Shown: positions 8,720 through 18,716, counted from the stretch's first letter. The stretch is DNA of 64,000 nucleotides from Bordetella sp. H567 (GCF_001704295.1 NZ_CP012334.1:4290084-4354083), one strand, 5' to 3'. The notes: generated by a model not told the origin, from the letters alone. Translations and numbers: made by a program.

Positions 8720-10537
8720 TCAATCCGCGGCCGCCCCCTTCTGCAAGACTCGCGTCGGCCCCGGCTGCACCAGGCGCAGCGTGCGGTCCAGCCCGTCGGC
8801 GTACACGGTGGGCCGCGCACCGCCATCCCACGACCAGCCAACGGCATCGCCCCACTTGAGCAGCGACTCGGGAACCACCGGCGCGCCGTTGATCTGCACT
8901 AGACGAGGACGGATGACGAACATGCGCTCCCAACGCTTGCTCGTCTTCTTCTTGTGCGAGAACAGGGTACCGAGCCCCGGGATATCGCCCAGCAGCGGAA
9001 TTTTGTTCACTTCGTCGTCATTCTGGGTACTGTTGTACCCCCCTATCAGCAGGGCCTGCCCATCACCGACCACCGCCAGCGTGCTGATGCTGGTCTTGGC
9101 CACCAGCGGCAGCCCGTCCTTGAACATCTCCTGGGATATCTTGCCATCCTCGATGTCCACGGATAGCTCGATCGCCCGCCCCTCGTCGGCATCGATGAAG
9201 CGTGGCGTAACGCGCAACGACGTTCCCACCGTGACCTCCCGCACATCGGCGACGCGCTCGCCGGTCAGCCTGATATAGAAAGTCTGGGACAAGTCGATCA
9301 AGGCGCCCATATTGTCCGCCGTCAGGATCGACGGCTTGGAAAGGACGTTCGCGTCCTTGTTGTTCTGCAAGGCGCTCAGGCGCGCGAGCAGGGCATCGGC
9401 CACGCTCAGGCCAATCGTTCCCATGGGCAGGCTGCCGTCCGTCAGCGTGCCGTCCGGCCTGGATGGCGTCGGACCACTGTAGCCGTACCCGAACTGCGCC
9501 TTGCCGACACGGCCACCCCATCTTATGCCCAGCTCGTTCGACACGTCGGCGCTTACATCGACGATCATCGCCTCGATTTCGATGAGCGTGGTCGGGACGT
9601 CCAGCTGCGCGATCAGGGACCGGTAGACGGCCATACGCTCCGGGATGTCCTGCACGATGATGGCATTGAGCCGAGGGTCCGCCTGTATCGTCGCGCGCAA
9701 GGTGCGCCGCCCGGCCCCGGGCCCGGCACCGCGGCCGGCGGCTGGCGATTTGCCGCCGACCAACGCGGGCACGGGGTTGCCCGCCAGCGGCGGCTCGTAC
9801 ACGGGCGGCTGATCGCGCAGGGGTGCCGCCATCGAGGCCAGCACCGCATTCCCCGCGCCCGGTCCGCTGCCGTCGATGAGGTCCCGCAGTATGGTCGCCA
9901 GTCCCGGCGTGGTGACGGTCTGGTTCCGATAGCGCACTACACGGTCGTTGACCGATGCATGCTTCAGGCGGAAGACCGCCACCTCCTGCCTGCCGGCCGT
10001 GGGCGGCAGCGCGTTGATGGTGCGCTCTATCAAGGCGACGTAAGCCGGCGGCCCGGAGACCAGCGCCAGTCCCTGGTCCGGCAGCTCGCCCCAGCCGAAG
10101 CGGTCGTCGATCACCCCAAGGCGATCCAGTGCGTCGCGCAGGCCCGCGATGGCGCCGTTGCCCACGCTGATGGTCTTCGTGACCATGGCGCTGGCCGGGC
10201 TGACGAACAGCGTCCCCGCATAGACGAACCAGTTGAAGCCGTAGACGCCGGCCAGTTTGTCCAGGAACTCCGTGGGATTGGCGGCGGTGAACTTGCCGTT
10301 GACCAGGCCCCCGATACCGGGGGCCAGCTGCAGCGTCAGGCTGAACCCGCTGGAGAAGCGCCGCAGCACGTCCTCCAGCGACTCATCGGAAGCAAAATAG
10401 GTGTAGGGCGCCAAGGGCCATGAAGGGGCGCCTTCGACATTGGCGGTCAACACGAGCGCGGCGATCGCCAGGCTCAGTCTGGGCATCGCTTTCCATTTTC
10501 GGGAACACCATCGCTGAAACATCGTTGTCCGGATCAT
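8720..10537 (-). CDS. bscC: type III secretion outer-membrane secretin SctC
   Basis: This 605-residue secretin forms the outer-membrane ring of the injectisome. A signal peptide (around MPRLSLAIAALVLTANVEG) is followed by the periplasmic N domains (VNGKFTAANPTEFLDKLA; DALDRLGVIDDRFGW) and the secretin core (VGTSLRVTPRFID, LLIGGYNS, GDIPGLGTLFSHKKK). The ATG at 10537 is used; in-frame Met at 10486 would give a shorter signal. It is the last gene of the leftward operon, 13 bp after bscU. No pilotin gene (bscW) lies between, unlike the arrangement described in Bordetella bronchiseptica. Confidence 0.95.
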   Translation of the reverse strand: MIRTTMFQRWCSRKWKAMPRLSLAIAALVLTANVEGAPSWPLAPYTYFASDESLEDVLRRFSSGFSLTLQLAPGIGGLVNGKFTAANPTEFLDKLAGVYGFNWFVYAGTLFVSPASAMVTKTISVGNGAIAGLRDALDRLGVIDDRFGWGELPDQGLALVSGPPAYVALIERTINALPPTAGRQEVAVFRLKHASVNDRVVRYRNQTVTTPGLATILRDLIDGSGPGAGNAVLASMAAPLRDQPPVYEPPLAGNPVPALVGGKSPAAGRGAGPGAGRRTLRATIQADPRLNAIIVQDIPERMAVYRSLIAQLDVPTTLIEIEAMIVDVSADVSNELGIRWGGRVGKAQFGYGYSGPTPSRPDGTLTDGSLPMGTIGLSVADALLARLSALQNNKDANVLSKPSILTADNMGALIDLSQTFYIRLTGERVADVREVTVGTSLRVTPRFIDADEGRAIELSVDIEDGKISQEMFKDGLPLVAKTSISTLAVVGDGQALLIGGYNSTQNDDEVNKIPLLGDIPGLGTLFSHKKKTSKRWERMFVIRPRLVQINGAPVVPESLLKWGDAVGWSWDGGARPTVYADGLDRTLRLVQPGPTRVLQKGAAAD

Positions 10538-10550
10538 TGATCATTCGTCA

Positions 10551-11630
10551 TTACGCGTCTTCATGGGAATCCCGGCGGCTCTCCCCGTCTTCCATCGCCA
10601 GATCGCGCACGGCACGTAATACGTGCGCGACAGGAACGACAAGCTCGCTCGGGATGTATTCGTTTTCGCGGGCATCCGCCAGCAGCGCGCGGGCCAGCGG
10701 GACATCGCGCATCACCGGAATGCCGATGCGGCGCGCCATGTCTATCATCTGCAGCGCCACGCCGTCGCGGCCTTTCGCCACGACGATGGGCAGCGGTGTC
10801 TGGTCGGGCACATAGCGCAGCGCCACGGCGATGTGGGTAGGGTTCACCACAAGCGCGGAAGCCTTGCGCACGACCTCGGCCGGACCGGCGTTGCTCATTT
10901 CCTGGTGCAGCCGCTTGCGCTGTTGCTTGACCTCCGGCTGCCCCTCCATGTCCTTCTGCTCGCGCTTCACCTCGTCCTTCGTCATCATCAGGCGCTTGCT
11001 GCGCTGCCGGCGCTGCCACCCCATATCCAGTACGGCAATCACGAGGCAGAACACCGCCGTATAAAGCAGCAGCATCCGGAACAGGGCCCCATTCACGGCC
11101 AGGACGCCTTCCAGGCCGCCTTGTACGGCATGCACCAGCGGCCCCAGGCCAGCGCGCAGCAGCATCCACGTCAGCAGGCAAAAGCAGACGATCTTCACCG
11201 TCGACTTCACCACCTCCATCAGGTTCTTCATGGAGAAGATGTTCTTGACGTTGGAAACCACGTTCAGCTTGGTGCCGGACGGCTTGGCTTTCTCGGGCGC
11301 GAACAGCACGCCGATCTGCCCGAACTCCACCAACAAGCCGAAGCCCAGCACGATGAGCACAAAAGGCCATAGCAGTCCCACCCCCTCGCGCAGACAAACC
11401 TGCGCGGCGACCCTGAGCGCCTCGCGAAAGTCCATGGTGGTCAGGGTGGCGGGCACGGCCAGCAATCGCAGAAGGGACGTCAGGATCTCCTGCCCGTTCA
11501 GGACCACATAGGTCAGCAGCGCGAGCGCCAACATGGTCTGGCTGAAGTCGCGGCTATATGGGACATCCCCCTTCTTGCGCGCGTCCTGCAGCTTCTTCGG
11601 CGTCGGCTTTTCAGTCTTCTCGGCGCTCAC
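10551..11630 (-). CDS. bscU: type III secretion export-apparatus switch protein SctU
   Basis: This 359-residue inner-membrane protein has four hydrophobic segments and a cytoplasmic domain. The self-cleavage motif NPTH is present at Asn263-His266, so the substrate-specificity switch should work. The GTG start at 11630 gives the typical SctU N-terminus (SAEKTEKPTPKKLQDARKKG) and overlaps the bscT stop codon (GTGA). Longer readings to 11951 run into bscT and are not real. Five codons starting from its stop (10535-10553, TAATG...ATGA) bridge to bscC. Confidence 0.95.
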   Translation of the reverse strand: MSAEKTEKPTPKKLQDARKKGDVPYSRDFSQTMLALALLTYVVLNGQEILTSLLRLLAVPATLTTMDFREALRVAAQVCLREGVGLLWPFVLIVLGFGLLVEFGQIGVLFAPEKAKPSGTKLNVVSNVKNIFSMKNLMEVVKSTVKIVCFCLLTWMLLRAGLGPLVHAVQGGLEGVLAVNGALFRMLLLYTAVFCLVIAVLDMGWQRRQRSKRLMMTKDEVKREQKDMEGQPEVKQQRKRLHQEMSNAGPAEVVRKASALVVNPTHIAVALRYVPDQTPLPIVVAKGRDGVALQMIDMARRIGIPVMRDVPLARALLADARENEYIPSELVVPVAHVLRAVRDLAMEDGESRRDSHEDA

Positions 11631-12430
11631 GGAGCCCGCCAGATATGTTCCAGGAGGGGCACCAGGTCTATCGAGCGCCGAGCCTCCTGGTCGACATGCC
11701 CGAAGAGGATGCCGGCATACAGAATCAACACGAACAGGGCCAGCCCGGTCTTGATGGGCATGGCCAGGAAAAACACCTGGAGCTGCGGCGTGAAACGGCT
11801 GGCCAGCCCCAGGCCGAGCTCGGCAAGCAGCATGATGATGACTACCGGCGCGGACAGCAGGACAACCAGGTGCATCAGGCGGTCCAGCTGGGCCAGAAAC
11901 AGGGGCAAGGCGTCGTGCCGTAGCGTGGGAAACCAGTGCCACGGATTCCAAAGACGAAAGCTGTCATACAGTATGGATAAAAGCAGGGAAATGCCGCCGC
12001 CCACGAAGAAAAAAACCCCGTATGCCAGTTGCATCAGAATGGCGGTGGGCGTCGTTTCCCCGCCCATCGTGGGATTCAGCAAGGCGCCCATGCTCGCGCC
12101 GCGCTGGTAGTCGATGACGCTGCCTACCGACTCAATAACCCAAAAGGGAATCGCCAGGAAGAATCCCAGCACCAACCCGATGAAGGCCTCTTTGACGACC
12201 AGCAGCACCACGTGGAAAAGCGTGATATCCCCAGCCGCCGCGGCCCCGGAAAAGGCCAGCGGCATCACCAGCAGCGCAAGGGCGATGGACACCGCGCCCC
12301 GCAGCCGGCCCGGCAGTATCTGCTTGCTGAAAACCGGAAGCATCATGCACAGAAGCAGGATCCGCGGCTGCGTAAGTGTGAAGGACAACAGCAGCTCATA
12401 GACAGCAGCGTAGGTGCCGGTACCCTTCAT
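11627..12430 (-). CDS. bscT: type III secretion export-apparatus protein SctT
   Basis: A 267-residue polytopic membrane protein of the SctT/SpaR family. It is strongly hydrophobic throughout, with family landmarks such as QPRILLLCMMLPVFSKQ near the N-terminus and ESVGSVIDYQRGASMG in the middle. With SctR and SctS it builds the helical export gate in the inner-membrane ring. It overlaps bscU by four bases and follows bscS after about 15 bp, in the conserved R-S-T-U order. Confidence 0.95.
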   Translation of the reverse strand: MKGTGTYAAVYELLLSFTLTQPRILLLCMMLPVFSKQILPGRLRGAVSIALALLVMPLAFSGAAAAGDITLFHVVLLVVKEAFIGLVLGFFLAIPFWVIESVGSVIDYQRGASMGALLNPTMGGETTPTAILMQLAYGVFFFVGGGISLLLSILYDSFRLWNPWHWFPTLRHDALPLFLAQLDRLMHLVVLLSAPVVIIMLLAELGLGLASRFTPQLQVFFLAMPIKTGLALFVLILYAGILFGHVDQEARRSIDLVPLLEHIWRAP

Positions 12431-12445
12431 GCGGTTCCCCTCCCG

Positions 12446-12712
12446 TTATCGGACCGCACGGAACGATTCGAAGATCGATAGCGAGTAGTTGAAGATTTCC
12501 GTGCCTATCCAGCCGGCCGTCAGCAGCAGCGTTACGAAGACAGCCAGCAGCTTTATCGCAAAGGAAAGCGTCTGCTCCTGAATCTGCGTGAGCGCCTGGA
12601 ACAGGGAAAACAGGGTGCCGACGACGGACGCCACGGCAAGCGGCGGCAGCGATAGCCAGAAGATCAGATACAGCGCTTCCTTCAGGTAGAAAATCAGTTC
12701 GGCGGCGTTCAT
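12446..12712 (-). CDS. bscS: type III secretion export-apparatus protein SctS
   Basis: An 88-residue protein with two membrane helices, the usual size for SctS/FliQ relatives. The family pattern LSLPPLAVASVVGTLFSLFQ followed by ALTQIQEQTLSFAIKLL is clear. Four copies join SctR and SctT in the export gate. It sits between bscR and bscT in the standard order, with ten bases separating it from bscR. Confidence 0.95.
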   Translation of the reverse strand: MNAAELIFYLKEALYLIFWLSLPPLAVASVVGTLFSLFQALTQIQEQTLSFAIKLLAVFVTLLLTAGWIGTEIFNYSLSIFESFRAVR

Positions 12713-12722
12713 GCGGGCTTTC

Positions 12723-13397
12723 CTAGGTATATGAAAGCACCAGGCCCTGGATCAGCTTGGTCCAGCCGTCCAGCATCACGAACAGGAAAAGCTTCAGGGG
12801 GATGGCGATGGTGACGGGCGACACCATCATCATCCCCATCGCCAACAGGATGTTGGAAACGATCAGGTCGATGATGATGAAAGGCAGATAAAGCAGGAAC
12901 CCGATCTGGAACGCGGCATTCAGCTGCGAGATCACGAATGCGGGAACCAGTACCAGCAGGTTGTCTTCCTGCAAGCCGCTGGCTTGCTCCTGCCCCCACA
13001 AGGACGCCGCTGTATCCATGAAGAAGCGCCGCTGCGCCGGGCTGCTGTGCTTGACCATGAAGGCGCGCAGCGGCGCCGACCCCTGCTGTACCGCTGCCAC
13101 CAAGGTGTCGAAACTCTGCTGGGGTTCGGCCTGCGCCGTGGCGGCTTGATAGGTCTTCCGCGCCTCGTCGACCACCTTGCCCAGCACCGGCGCCATCACA
13201 TAGATCGACAGAATCAAGGCCAATCCGTTCAAGGCCATGTTCGGCGGGATCTGCTGCACGCCGATCGCATTGCGCAGCAATGCCAGCACGACCGAAATCT
13301 TCAGGAAAGAGGTGGTCAACATGATCGCCAGCGGCAACAGCGCCACACAGAAAACGACGACGATCAGCGCGACCGGATCGATGCTGTTCAGCCCCAT
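12723..13397 (-). CDS. bscR: type III secretion export-apparatus protein SctR
   Basis: This 224-residue membrane protein matches SctR/FliP: TSFLKISVVLALLRNAIG after the first helix, a variable middle loop (about 85-130), and the C-terminal signature YLPFIIIDLIVSNILLAMGM. Five copies form the core of the export gate. Its ATG lies inside the end of bscQ (10-nt overlap), so translation is probably coupled. Confidence 0.95.
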   Translation of the reverse strand: MGLNSIDPVALIVVVFCVALLPLAIMLTTSFLKISVVLALLRNAIGVQQIPPNMALNGLALILSIYVMAPVLGKVVDEARKTYQAATAQAEPQQSFDTLVAAVQQGSAPLRAFMVKHSSPAQRRFFMDTAASLWGQEQASGLQEDNLLVLVPAFVISQLNAAFQIGFLLYLPFIIIDLIVSNILLAMGMMMVSPVTIAIPLKLFLFVMLDGWTKLIQGLVLSYT

Positions 13398-14716
13398 GAA
13401 TCACGGCCCGGGATCAAGGTCAGCACCCGCGCGCCTATCCTGCCGTCGATATCCACGAGTTCCGCCGTCCCGATCAAGGTACCATTGGCGCGGATATGCA
13501 CCGGGCCCGCGTCGATCGGCCGCTGAAGGTCGAAGAATTCCCCTGGCCGCAGACGGCGCAGTTCGCCGAGCGTCATTTTGTGCTCGCCCAGGTCGAAGCC
13601 CAGCTGGACCGGGATGCGATCCACATCCGGTCCTTCGTGTCCTGCCGCCATGCGAGCCGGCGTCTCGGATGCGGGCGTGCCAGCCGCGCGCCCCTCATCG
13701 GCCGGGGCCTGCGGCGAAAAGTCGTCCAGCCCTGGCGGGAAGCCATCCTCGCGCGCGCGATAGTCCTGCATCGCCGCCGCGTCGTGCTGCTCCGATGGAT
13801 AGCCGCCGTGTACAGGCAGGTGATTTTCCTCCGGTGCGTAGTCGCTTTCCGGCGGCCGATTTTCGTTCATGACTATGCAACTCCATTCCTGAATGACGAC
13901 ATAACGGGACGCCCCCGGCTCGCATGCCCGCACACGTAGGCCCTGGCCATTCGCCGTGGCCAGCCAGACGTCGCCGTCCAGGTCCGCCAGGCGCCGGTCG
14001 AACAACACGACGTCGCCCGGCTGCAGCCCCCGCACATCGGCCGCCTGCAGCGTGGTCTCGCCCGCCTGCGCCACCAGCAGGATGGGTAGCGCGTCCAGGA
14101 AAGCCGGTACGCCGGCGTTATCGGGCGGCGGCATGCGCTCCAGAAGATGGCCGAGGCACTGCAGGCCCGCGTCGTCCACCGCAAGTTCGGCCCGCAGGGA
14201 CCGTACGGTATCCGGCGACCGTATCGATAATGTCCACCCATGCGGGTACGTCCACTGACCGTCGGGCAATTGGCCGCCGAGCACACGCATGCCGGGGCAC
14301 AGTCCCGCGATGCCCAGCCCCGTCAATGCGTCCTGGATCATCGCGTCCCAGGCGGCGTCGACGAAGTGCGGCGGCAGTGTCTCGATCTGCAGATCCGGCA
14401 TGCGGAAAGCAAGCCAATCGCCACAGATGCTCGACGCGAGCCGAACCCATAGCCGCGCGCCGTTCCACTCGAATCCGATCAGCCGATATGCGCCGTCCCC
14501 GCTATTTTCGCCGCGATCGGGGCCGGAAAGGGCCCATGGGCCATGCTTCCCATCGCGGGGACGCATACGGATATTCCACGGCTTGTCGACCCCGCCGGCG
14601 CCCGTGCGGATCGCTGGAGTAAACAGCCGGTTGGTGCCATGCCTGGCGATCACGCTCAGCGCCCGCGCCTGGTCATGGGACCACCGAGCCAGCCGCAGGG
14701 CTGTCGGTATCGTCAT
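13388..14716 (-). CDS. bscQ: type III secretion cytosolic sorting-platform protein SctQ
   Basis: This 442-residue protein has the SpoA/FliN-type C-terminal domain (PVQLGFDLGEHKMTLGELR, then GEFFDLQ and GRIGARVLTLIPG). The N-terminal half is the more variable SctQ part. It forms the cytosolic pods that recruit the stalk, stator and ATPase. The ATG at 14716 overlaps the bscP stop by four bases. An internal ATG at 13870, with GGAG ten bases upstream, could start a separate C-terminal product of 160 residues, as reported for YscQ and SpaO. Confidence 0.92.
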   Translation of the reverse strand: MTIPTALRLARWSHDQARALSVIARHGTNRLFTPAIRTGAGGVDKPWNIRMRPRDGKHGPWALSGPDRGENSGDGAYRLIGFEWNGARLWVRLASSICGDWLAFRMPDLQIETLPPHFVDAAWDAMIQDALTGLGIAGLCPGMRVLGGQLPDGQWTYPHGWTLSIRSPDTVRSLRAELAVDDAGLQCLGHLLERMPPPDNAGVPAFLDALPILLVAQAGETTLQAADVRGLQPGDVVLFDRRLADLDGDVWLATANGQGLRVRACEPGASRYVVIQEWSCIVMNENRPPESDYAPEENHLPVHGGYPSEQHDAAAMQDYRAREDGFPPGLDDFSPQAPADEGRAAGTPASETPARMAAGHEGPDVDRIPVQLGFDLGEHKMTLGELRRLRPGEFFDLQRPIDAGPVHIRANGTLIGTAELVDIDGRIGARVLTLIPGRDSWG

Positions 14717-15432
14717 ATCGGTCCCCGCGACAGCGCCGCGCCACCATGGGCCAAGATCGCTTCCTGCTCGCCGGCGTATGCATGGGCGCGGACTTCCAGC
14801 GCCATGCGGTCGGCGTCATGCGCGGCGACCTTGACGGAGACGTCGCGCGACAATTCCCTGGCGACCCGCTCTGCCAGCGCCGGGGCGCCGCGGCGCAGCC
14901 GCGCGCGCGAATGCTGGTTCACGCTGACGAAATCCACGGCCAGCCGCCCCTCCTGCTCCAGAACGGATAGCCGGGTGGCCGGCAGCAACTGGTCCTCCAG
15001 GGCGACAGCGATGCCGCGCTGGCGATCGTGCAGACTGTCCAGATAGACCTTGGTCACCACGCCACCCAGGGCCGCGAGGTCCGACGCGGTGACGGCGGCA
15101 ACATCCAGAACCTCGCTTTCCTGGCGTTCGATGCCTCCATGCCTGCCCGCGACGGCCACGATATCGTCCTGGATATCGGCAAGGAGCGCACCGGATTCGG
15201 CGCTCACATCCGGGTCTTTTCGGCCCACGTCCGTGAGCGGTTGCTTTGCCCCGTCTCTCGACAGCAGCATCCTGAACAATGCGGTGTCGTGAGGATCCGG
15301 TTCCGATCCCGACAGCAGCATGCGGACGCCGTCCATGCGCGTCCGTCGCGCCATGTCACGCCCGGCCAGCGGAGCCGCTGCGCCGGCAGGCGCTTCCTGG
15401 CTGGGCAAGGGCCTGCCCGTCGACACATACAT
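14713..15432 (-). CDS. bscP: type III secretion needle-length regulator SctP
   Basis: A 239-residue protein assigned to SctP mainly by position between the stalk gene and bscQ, and by its layout. It has an Ala- and Gly-rich N-terminal part and a C-terminal folded region (RLAVDFVSVNQHSRARL and onward) like the substrate-switch domain. SctP proteins measure the needle and trigger the SctU switch. The start at 15432 is well supported by AGGAGGG nine bases upstream. Sequence conservation in this family is low. Confidence 0.75.
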   Translation of the reverse strand: MYVSTGRPLPSQEAPAGAAAPLAGRDMARRTRMDGVRMLLSGSEPDPHDTALFRMLLSRDGAKQPLTDVGRKDPDVSAESGALLADIQDDIVAVAGRHGGIERQESEVLDVAAVTASDLAALGGVVTKVYLDSLHDRQRGIAVALEDQLLPATRLSVLEQEGRLAVDFVSVNQHSRARLRRGAPALAERVARELSRDVSVKVAAHDADRMALEVRAHAYAGEQEAILAHGGAALSRGPI

Positions 15433-15543
15433 CTTTTTCCCTCCTGATTGATAGGCAACGTGCCGCCGCGCGCGACGGAGCGCCCGTGCACGCCGCTGGC
15501 ATGCGCTGCGCTCCCGGCGGCGAAAGCAAGCGTGCCCACGCGT

Positions 15544-16032
15544 TCATATGGCAATCCTGCCGTGCAGCATGACGGCGGTTTCATCCAGCGCGTCATCCGC
15601 GCTGCGTTCCTCGGTAAGCGCGCACTGCCGGCGATGGATATCCAGTACCTCGACCGATTTGCGCGTGGCCCTTGCCGCGGCCGCCCGCACCAGCCGTCCC
15701 TGGTCCAAGGCGGTCTGCGCCTGGTCGCGCTTTTCCCTTGCAGCAGCCACGGCCCGCTCCAATGCCCGGGTACGTTGGCGCAAGGTATCGATTCTTGCGA
15801 AGGTACGCTCCAATTCCTTGCGATTGACCGGTTCCGCGAGCAAGGCCGCATACAGCGCGGCTTCCTCGTCGCTGGCCTGGCAGCGCCAGCCGTCCAGCTG
15901 ACGCTGTTCCCGTTGCAGATGGACGTTCGCCTCCGTGCATTCGCGATGCAGCCGGCCCAGGGCCAGGACCGTCCGGTTCTCGCGCAGCGTGCGCAGGACC
16001 ACAAGATCCTGCCGCAGGTTTCGCGCCATCAT
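15544..16032 (-). CDS. bscO: type III secretion ATPase stalk protein SctO
   Basis: A 162-residue, highly charged, alpha-helical protein with long heptad-like stretches (RKELERTFARIDTLRQRTRA and AAAREKRDQAQTALDQ), as expected for the coiled-coil stalk that enters the ATPase hexamer and touches SctV. The ATG at 16032 overlaps the bscN stop (TGATG). A gap of 111 bp separates it from bscP; a 63-codon frame bridging that gap is considered spurious. Confidence 0.85.
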   Translation of the reverse strand: MMARNLRQDLVVLRTLRENRTVLALGRLHRECTEANVHLQREQRQLDGWRCQASDEEAALYAALLAEPVNRKELERTFARIDTLRQRTRALERAVAAAREKRDQAQTALDQGRLVRAAAARATRKSVEVLDIHRRQCALTEERSADDALDETAVMLHGRIAI

Positions 16033-17348
16033 CAGTGCACCAGGCCCATCATCCGCGCCAGGGTGCCATCGAAGTTGTCCCTTTCTTCCGCGTCCTGTTT
16101 CAGGAACCGCCGTATGTCGCCGATCTTGCGCACCGCCTCGTCAGCCAACGGGTCGTTGCCCGGCTGATACTCGCCGATGTTCAGCAATAGTTCGATCTCG
16201 GCATGCTTGGCCATCAGTTCACGGACACGGCCGGCCGCCATGGCGTGCTCCGCCTGTACGACCTTGCCCATCACGCGGCTGGCCGAGGCCAGTACATCGA
16301 CGGCGGGAAAGTGGTTCTCGGCACCCAGCTTGCGGGAAAGGACGATGTGCCCGTCGAGGATGGACCTGACCTCATCGGCCACGGGCTCCGTCATGTCGTC
16401 CCCTTCCACCAGTACCGTATAGAACGCGGTCATCGACCCGCGCTCGTTCATGCCGGCGCGCTCGAGCAACTTCGGCAGCACGGCAAACACGGAGGGCGGG
16501 AAGCCTCGCCGTGTCGGCGGTTCGCCGGCCGCCAGGCCAATTTCCCGCTGCGCACGTGCGAACCGCGTGACGGAATCCATCAGGAACAACACGCGCATGC
16601 CTTGATCCCGGAAGTATTCCGCGATCGCCGTCGCGACGAAGGCCGCCTTGACGCGTTCCATCGCCGATCGGTCGCTGGTGGCGCAGACCACCACGCTATT
16701 GCGCAGGTTATCCCCCAGTTCCCGCTGCAGGAACTCTCCCACTTCGCGGCCGCGTTCGCCGATCAGGGCCACTACCCGGACGTCCACGTCCGCGCCGTTC
16801 GCCAGCATCCCCATCAACGTCGACTTTCCGCCACCGGCGGCAGCGAAAATGCCCATGCGCTGGCCTTCACCGCAGGTCAACAGGCCGTCGATGACGCGTA
16901 TGCCCAGTTCAAGGGGGCGCTGTATCGGCCGGCGCGCCAGTGGATGCGGCGCCGCGCCCAGGACGGGATAGGCCTGCGTGGTGATCAGCGGCCCGCGCGT
17001 GGCCTCGTCCAGCGGACGGCCCAAGCCGTCCAGCACCCTGCCCAGCAGTTCCATGCCGACCGGAACGGTCAGCGCACTGTCAGTGGGGATGACTTCCGTT
17101 CGCGACGAAATGCCGCGCGTGTCGCCGATCGGGGTCAGCAGCGCGGCGTCCTGCGCGAAGCCGATGACCTCCGCCTTGATCTCCTCGCCGCCGTCCGGGT
17201 CCCGCAGGACGCAAAGCTGCCCGACGCGGGCGCCGGCGACCGCCGCCCGTATGATCGTGCCGGTGACCTGGGTGACCCGGCCGACCACGTCGACGACACG
17301 GGCCTCGGAGACGCGGGCGCGGATGCCGCTGACGATGTGATCAAACAT
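16032..17348 (-). CDS. bscN: type III secretion ATPase SctN
   Basis: This 438-residue F1-type ATPase unfolds and detaches cargo at the base of the injectisome. The Walker A motif AAAGGGKST (Lys175) is present, followed by [14 protein letters not shown] and the Walker B region [12 protein letters not shown]. The start at 17348 (MFDHIVSGI) is chosen because longer readings enter bscL and lack family similarity. It overlaps bscL by eight bases and bscO by one. Confidence 0.97.
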   Translation of the reverse strand: MFDHIVSGIRARVSEARVVDVVGRVTQVTGTIIRAAVAGARVGQLCVLRDPDGGEEIKAEVIGFAQDAALLTPIGDTRGISSRTEVIPTDSALTVPVGMELLGRVLDGLGRPLDEATRGPLITTQAYPVLGAAPHPLARRPIQRPLELGIRVIDGLLTCGEGQRMGIFAAAGGGKSTLMGMLANGADVDVRVVALIGERGREVGEFLQRELGDNLRNSVVVCATSDRSAMERVKAAFVATAIAEYFRDQGMRVLFLMDSVTRFARAQREIGLAAGEPPTRRGFPPSVFAVLPKLLERAGMNERGSMTAFYTVLVEGDDMTEPVADEVRSILDGHIVLSRKLGAENHFPAVDVLASASRVMGKVVQAEHAMAAGRVRELMAKHAEIELLLNIGEYQPGNDPLADEAVRKIGDIRRFLKQDAEERDNFDGTLARMMGLVH

Positions 17349-18021
17349 GATCGGGCGCCTGCCGGCTGTCGGGCCGTGCATCTTCCGCGGCTGTGGCGGC
17401 GCGCTCCAGCGCGTGCTGCAAGACATCCAACTGCCGGTCCAGGCTGGTCTCTATCGTACCGATCGGCGTTTCTATCCGGCAGGCCCCCCGTGCGTAACGA
17501 TCGTCGGCGACCACATCTATGTAGTCCACACTGGGGAACTGCGACAGCAGCATTTGCATATGCTGGCGCACGAACGCGGCGTCGTCCGTATGGACGCGCA
17601 ACAGCACGTTCTTCTGCTGCCGCAACAATGCCAGCCCGCCACGAACAACGGCGAGGATACGATCCGGCGCATCGAATTCACCCACGATTTTGCGCAGGGA
17701 CGCGGCCACGACATCCACCATATCGCGCTCGACTTCCTTCAGGTAGGCCGATGTCCGTTGACTTATCCGCATCATGGCAGCGGCTTCTTCGGCCTGGGCT
17801 GACTGGCGTCCCTCCGCATAGCCACGATCGCGTTCGCTGCGATAAACATCCCGCGCCTGTTCCACGATGCGCGCGGCATCCGCCCGGGCCTGCGCCAGTA
17901 CTCCCTGGGCATCCAGCAAGGCAAGGTGTTCGGCCCGCCGGACGATCTTGCCGACCGGCGTCACACGGGCATGCCGGGACGGGCCATCGCCCGCCGCTCT
18001 TGTATCGACAAGAAACGTCAT
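17341..18021 (-). CDS. bscL: type III secretion ATPase stator SctL
   Basis: A 226-residue protein of the SctL/FliH family that links the ATPase to the SctQ pods. It has an Ala/Glu/Arg-rich helical middle ([20 protein letters not shown], about residues 45-65) and a conserved C-terminal domain ([17 protein letters not shown], then [20 protein letters not shown]). The ATG overlaps the stop of bscK (ATGA). Confidence 0.93.
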   Translation of the reverse strand: MTFLVDTRAAGDGPSRHARVTPVGKIVRRAEHLALLDAQGVLAQARADAARIVEQARDVYRSERDRGYAEGRQSAQAEEAAAMMRISQRTSAYLKEVERDMVDVVAASLRKIVGEFDAPDRILAVVRGGLALLRQQKNVLLRVHTDDAAFVRQHMQMLLSQFPSVDYIDVVADDRYARGACRIETPIGTIETSLDRQLDVLQHALERAATAAEDARPDSRQAPDHV

Positions 18022-18713
18022 TCCTCTCCCCCGATCGCGGAGGCGGCTTGCACGGCAGTCACCAGGCCCATCGCGACATCGTTGTCGATCGCGGTGGCCA
18101 CCTCACGGTCTATCGTGCCCGCCGCCGCGCCGGGACACCCCGCGGCATCCGGCGTGGCATCCACCTGCGGCAAGGGCGGCAGCTTCAGGAAAAGCCGGCG
18201 CGCGACTGCCGGGTCGGCTTGCTCGAAGGCGGTGTACAGCGCGGCATGGCCGGCGAGCGTAACGTTGTGCAAGGCCTCGTCCGCGTCCCTGAACATCTCA
18301 CCCGCAAGACCGGGATGCAGGCGCCGGCCGTCCCTGATCCAGCGCAACACGTCGCCGCCCAAGGCCGCGCACAGGGCCCGCACGGCTTCACCCGAGATGG
18401 CGTAGCGTAAACGCGGTGCGCACAGCACGACGCCGATACGGCGAACCAGCATCGTCAAGGCATCGCCCTGCATGACAGCAATGGGCAGCCCCTTCGCCGC
18501 GACGTCGGTCACCGGGACATCCAGCAAATCTTCCTTCTGGAGGATCAGGTGCGACCAGCGCCGATGCCACACCGCCGCAGAGGCCGGTACCGCTGCCAGC
18601 GCGGCAAGGTAGGCCGAGGACGCGTAATCCCCGTTACGCGAAGGATGCAGGGTTTTGCTGGGGAGGAAGTTGAACACCACCATCGCCCGCCCGCACAGCG
18701 ACAAGTCAAACAT
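18018..18713 (-). CDS. bscK: type III secretion sorting-platform protein SctK
   Basis: A 231-residue protein placed in the SctK (YscK/PscK) family from position between bscJ and bscL, size, and features such as the N-terminal FNFLPSKTLHPS and the middle part GVVLCAPRLRYAISGEAVRA. SctK joins the SctQ pods to the cytosolic face of SctD. The ATG lies three bases after the bscJ stop. The family diverges quickly, so similarity is modest. Confidence 0.85.
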   Translation of the reverse strand: MFDLSLCGRAMVVFNFLPSKTLHPSRNGDYASSAYLAALAAVPASAAVWHRRWSHLILQKEDLLDVPVTDVAAKGLPIAVMQGDALTMLVRRIGVVLCAPRLRYAISGEAVRALCAALGGDVLRWIRDGRRLHPGLAGEMFRDADEALHNVTLAGHAALYTAFEQADPAVARRLFLKLPPLPQVDATPDAAGCPGAAAGTIDREVATAIDNDVAMGLVTAVQAASAIGGEE

Positions 18714-18716
18714 GGA

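Noticed and set aside
15356-15547. 63-codon frame between bscO and bscP with an ATGA overlap to bscO
   Set aside because: It overlaps the well-supported start of bscP by 77 bp, has no ribosome site of its own and a composition typical of shadow frames in GC-rich DNA.
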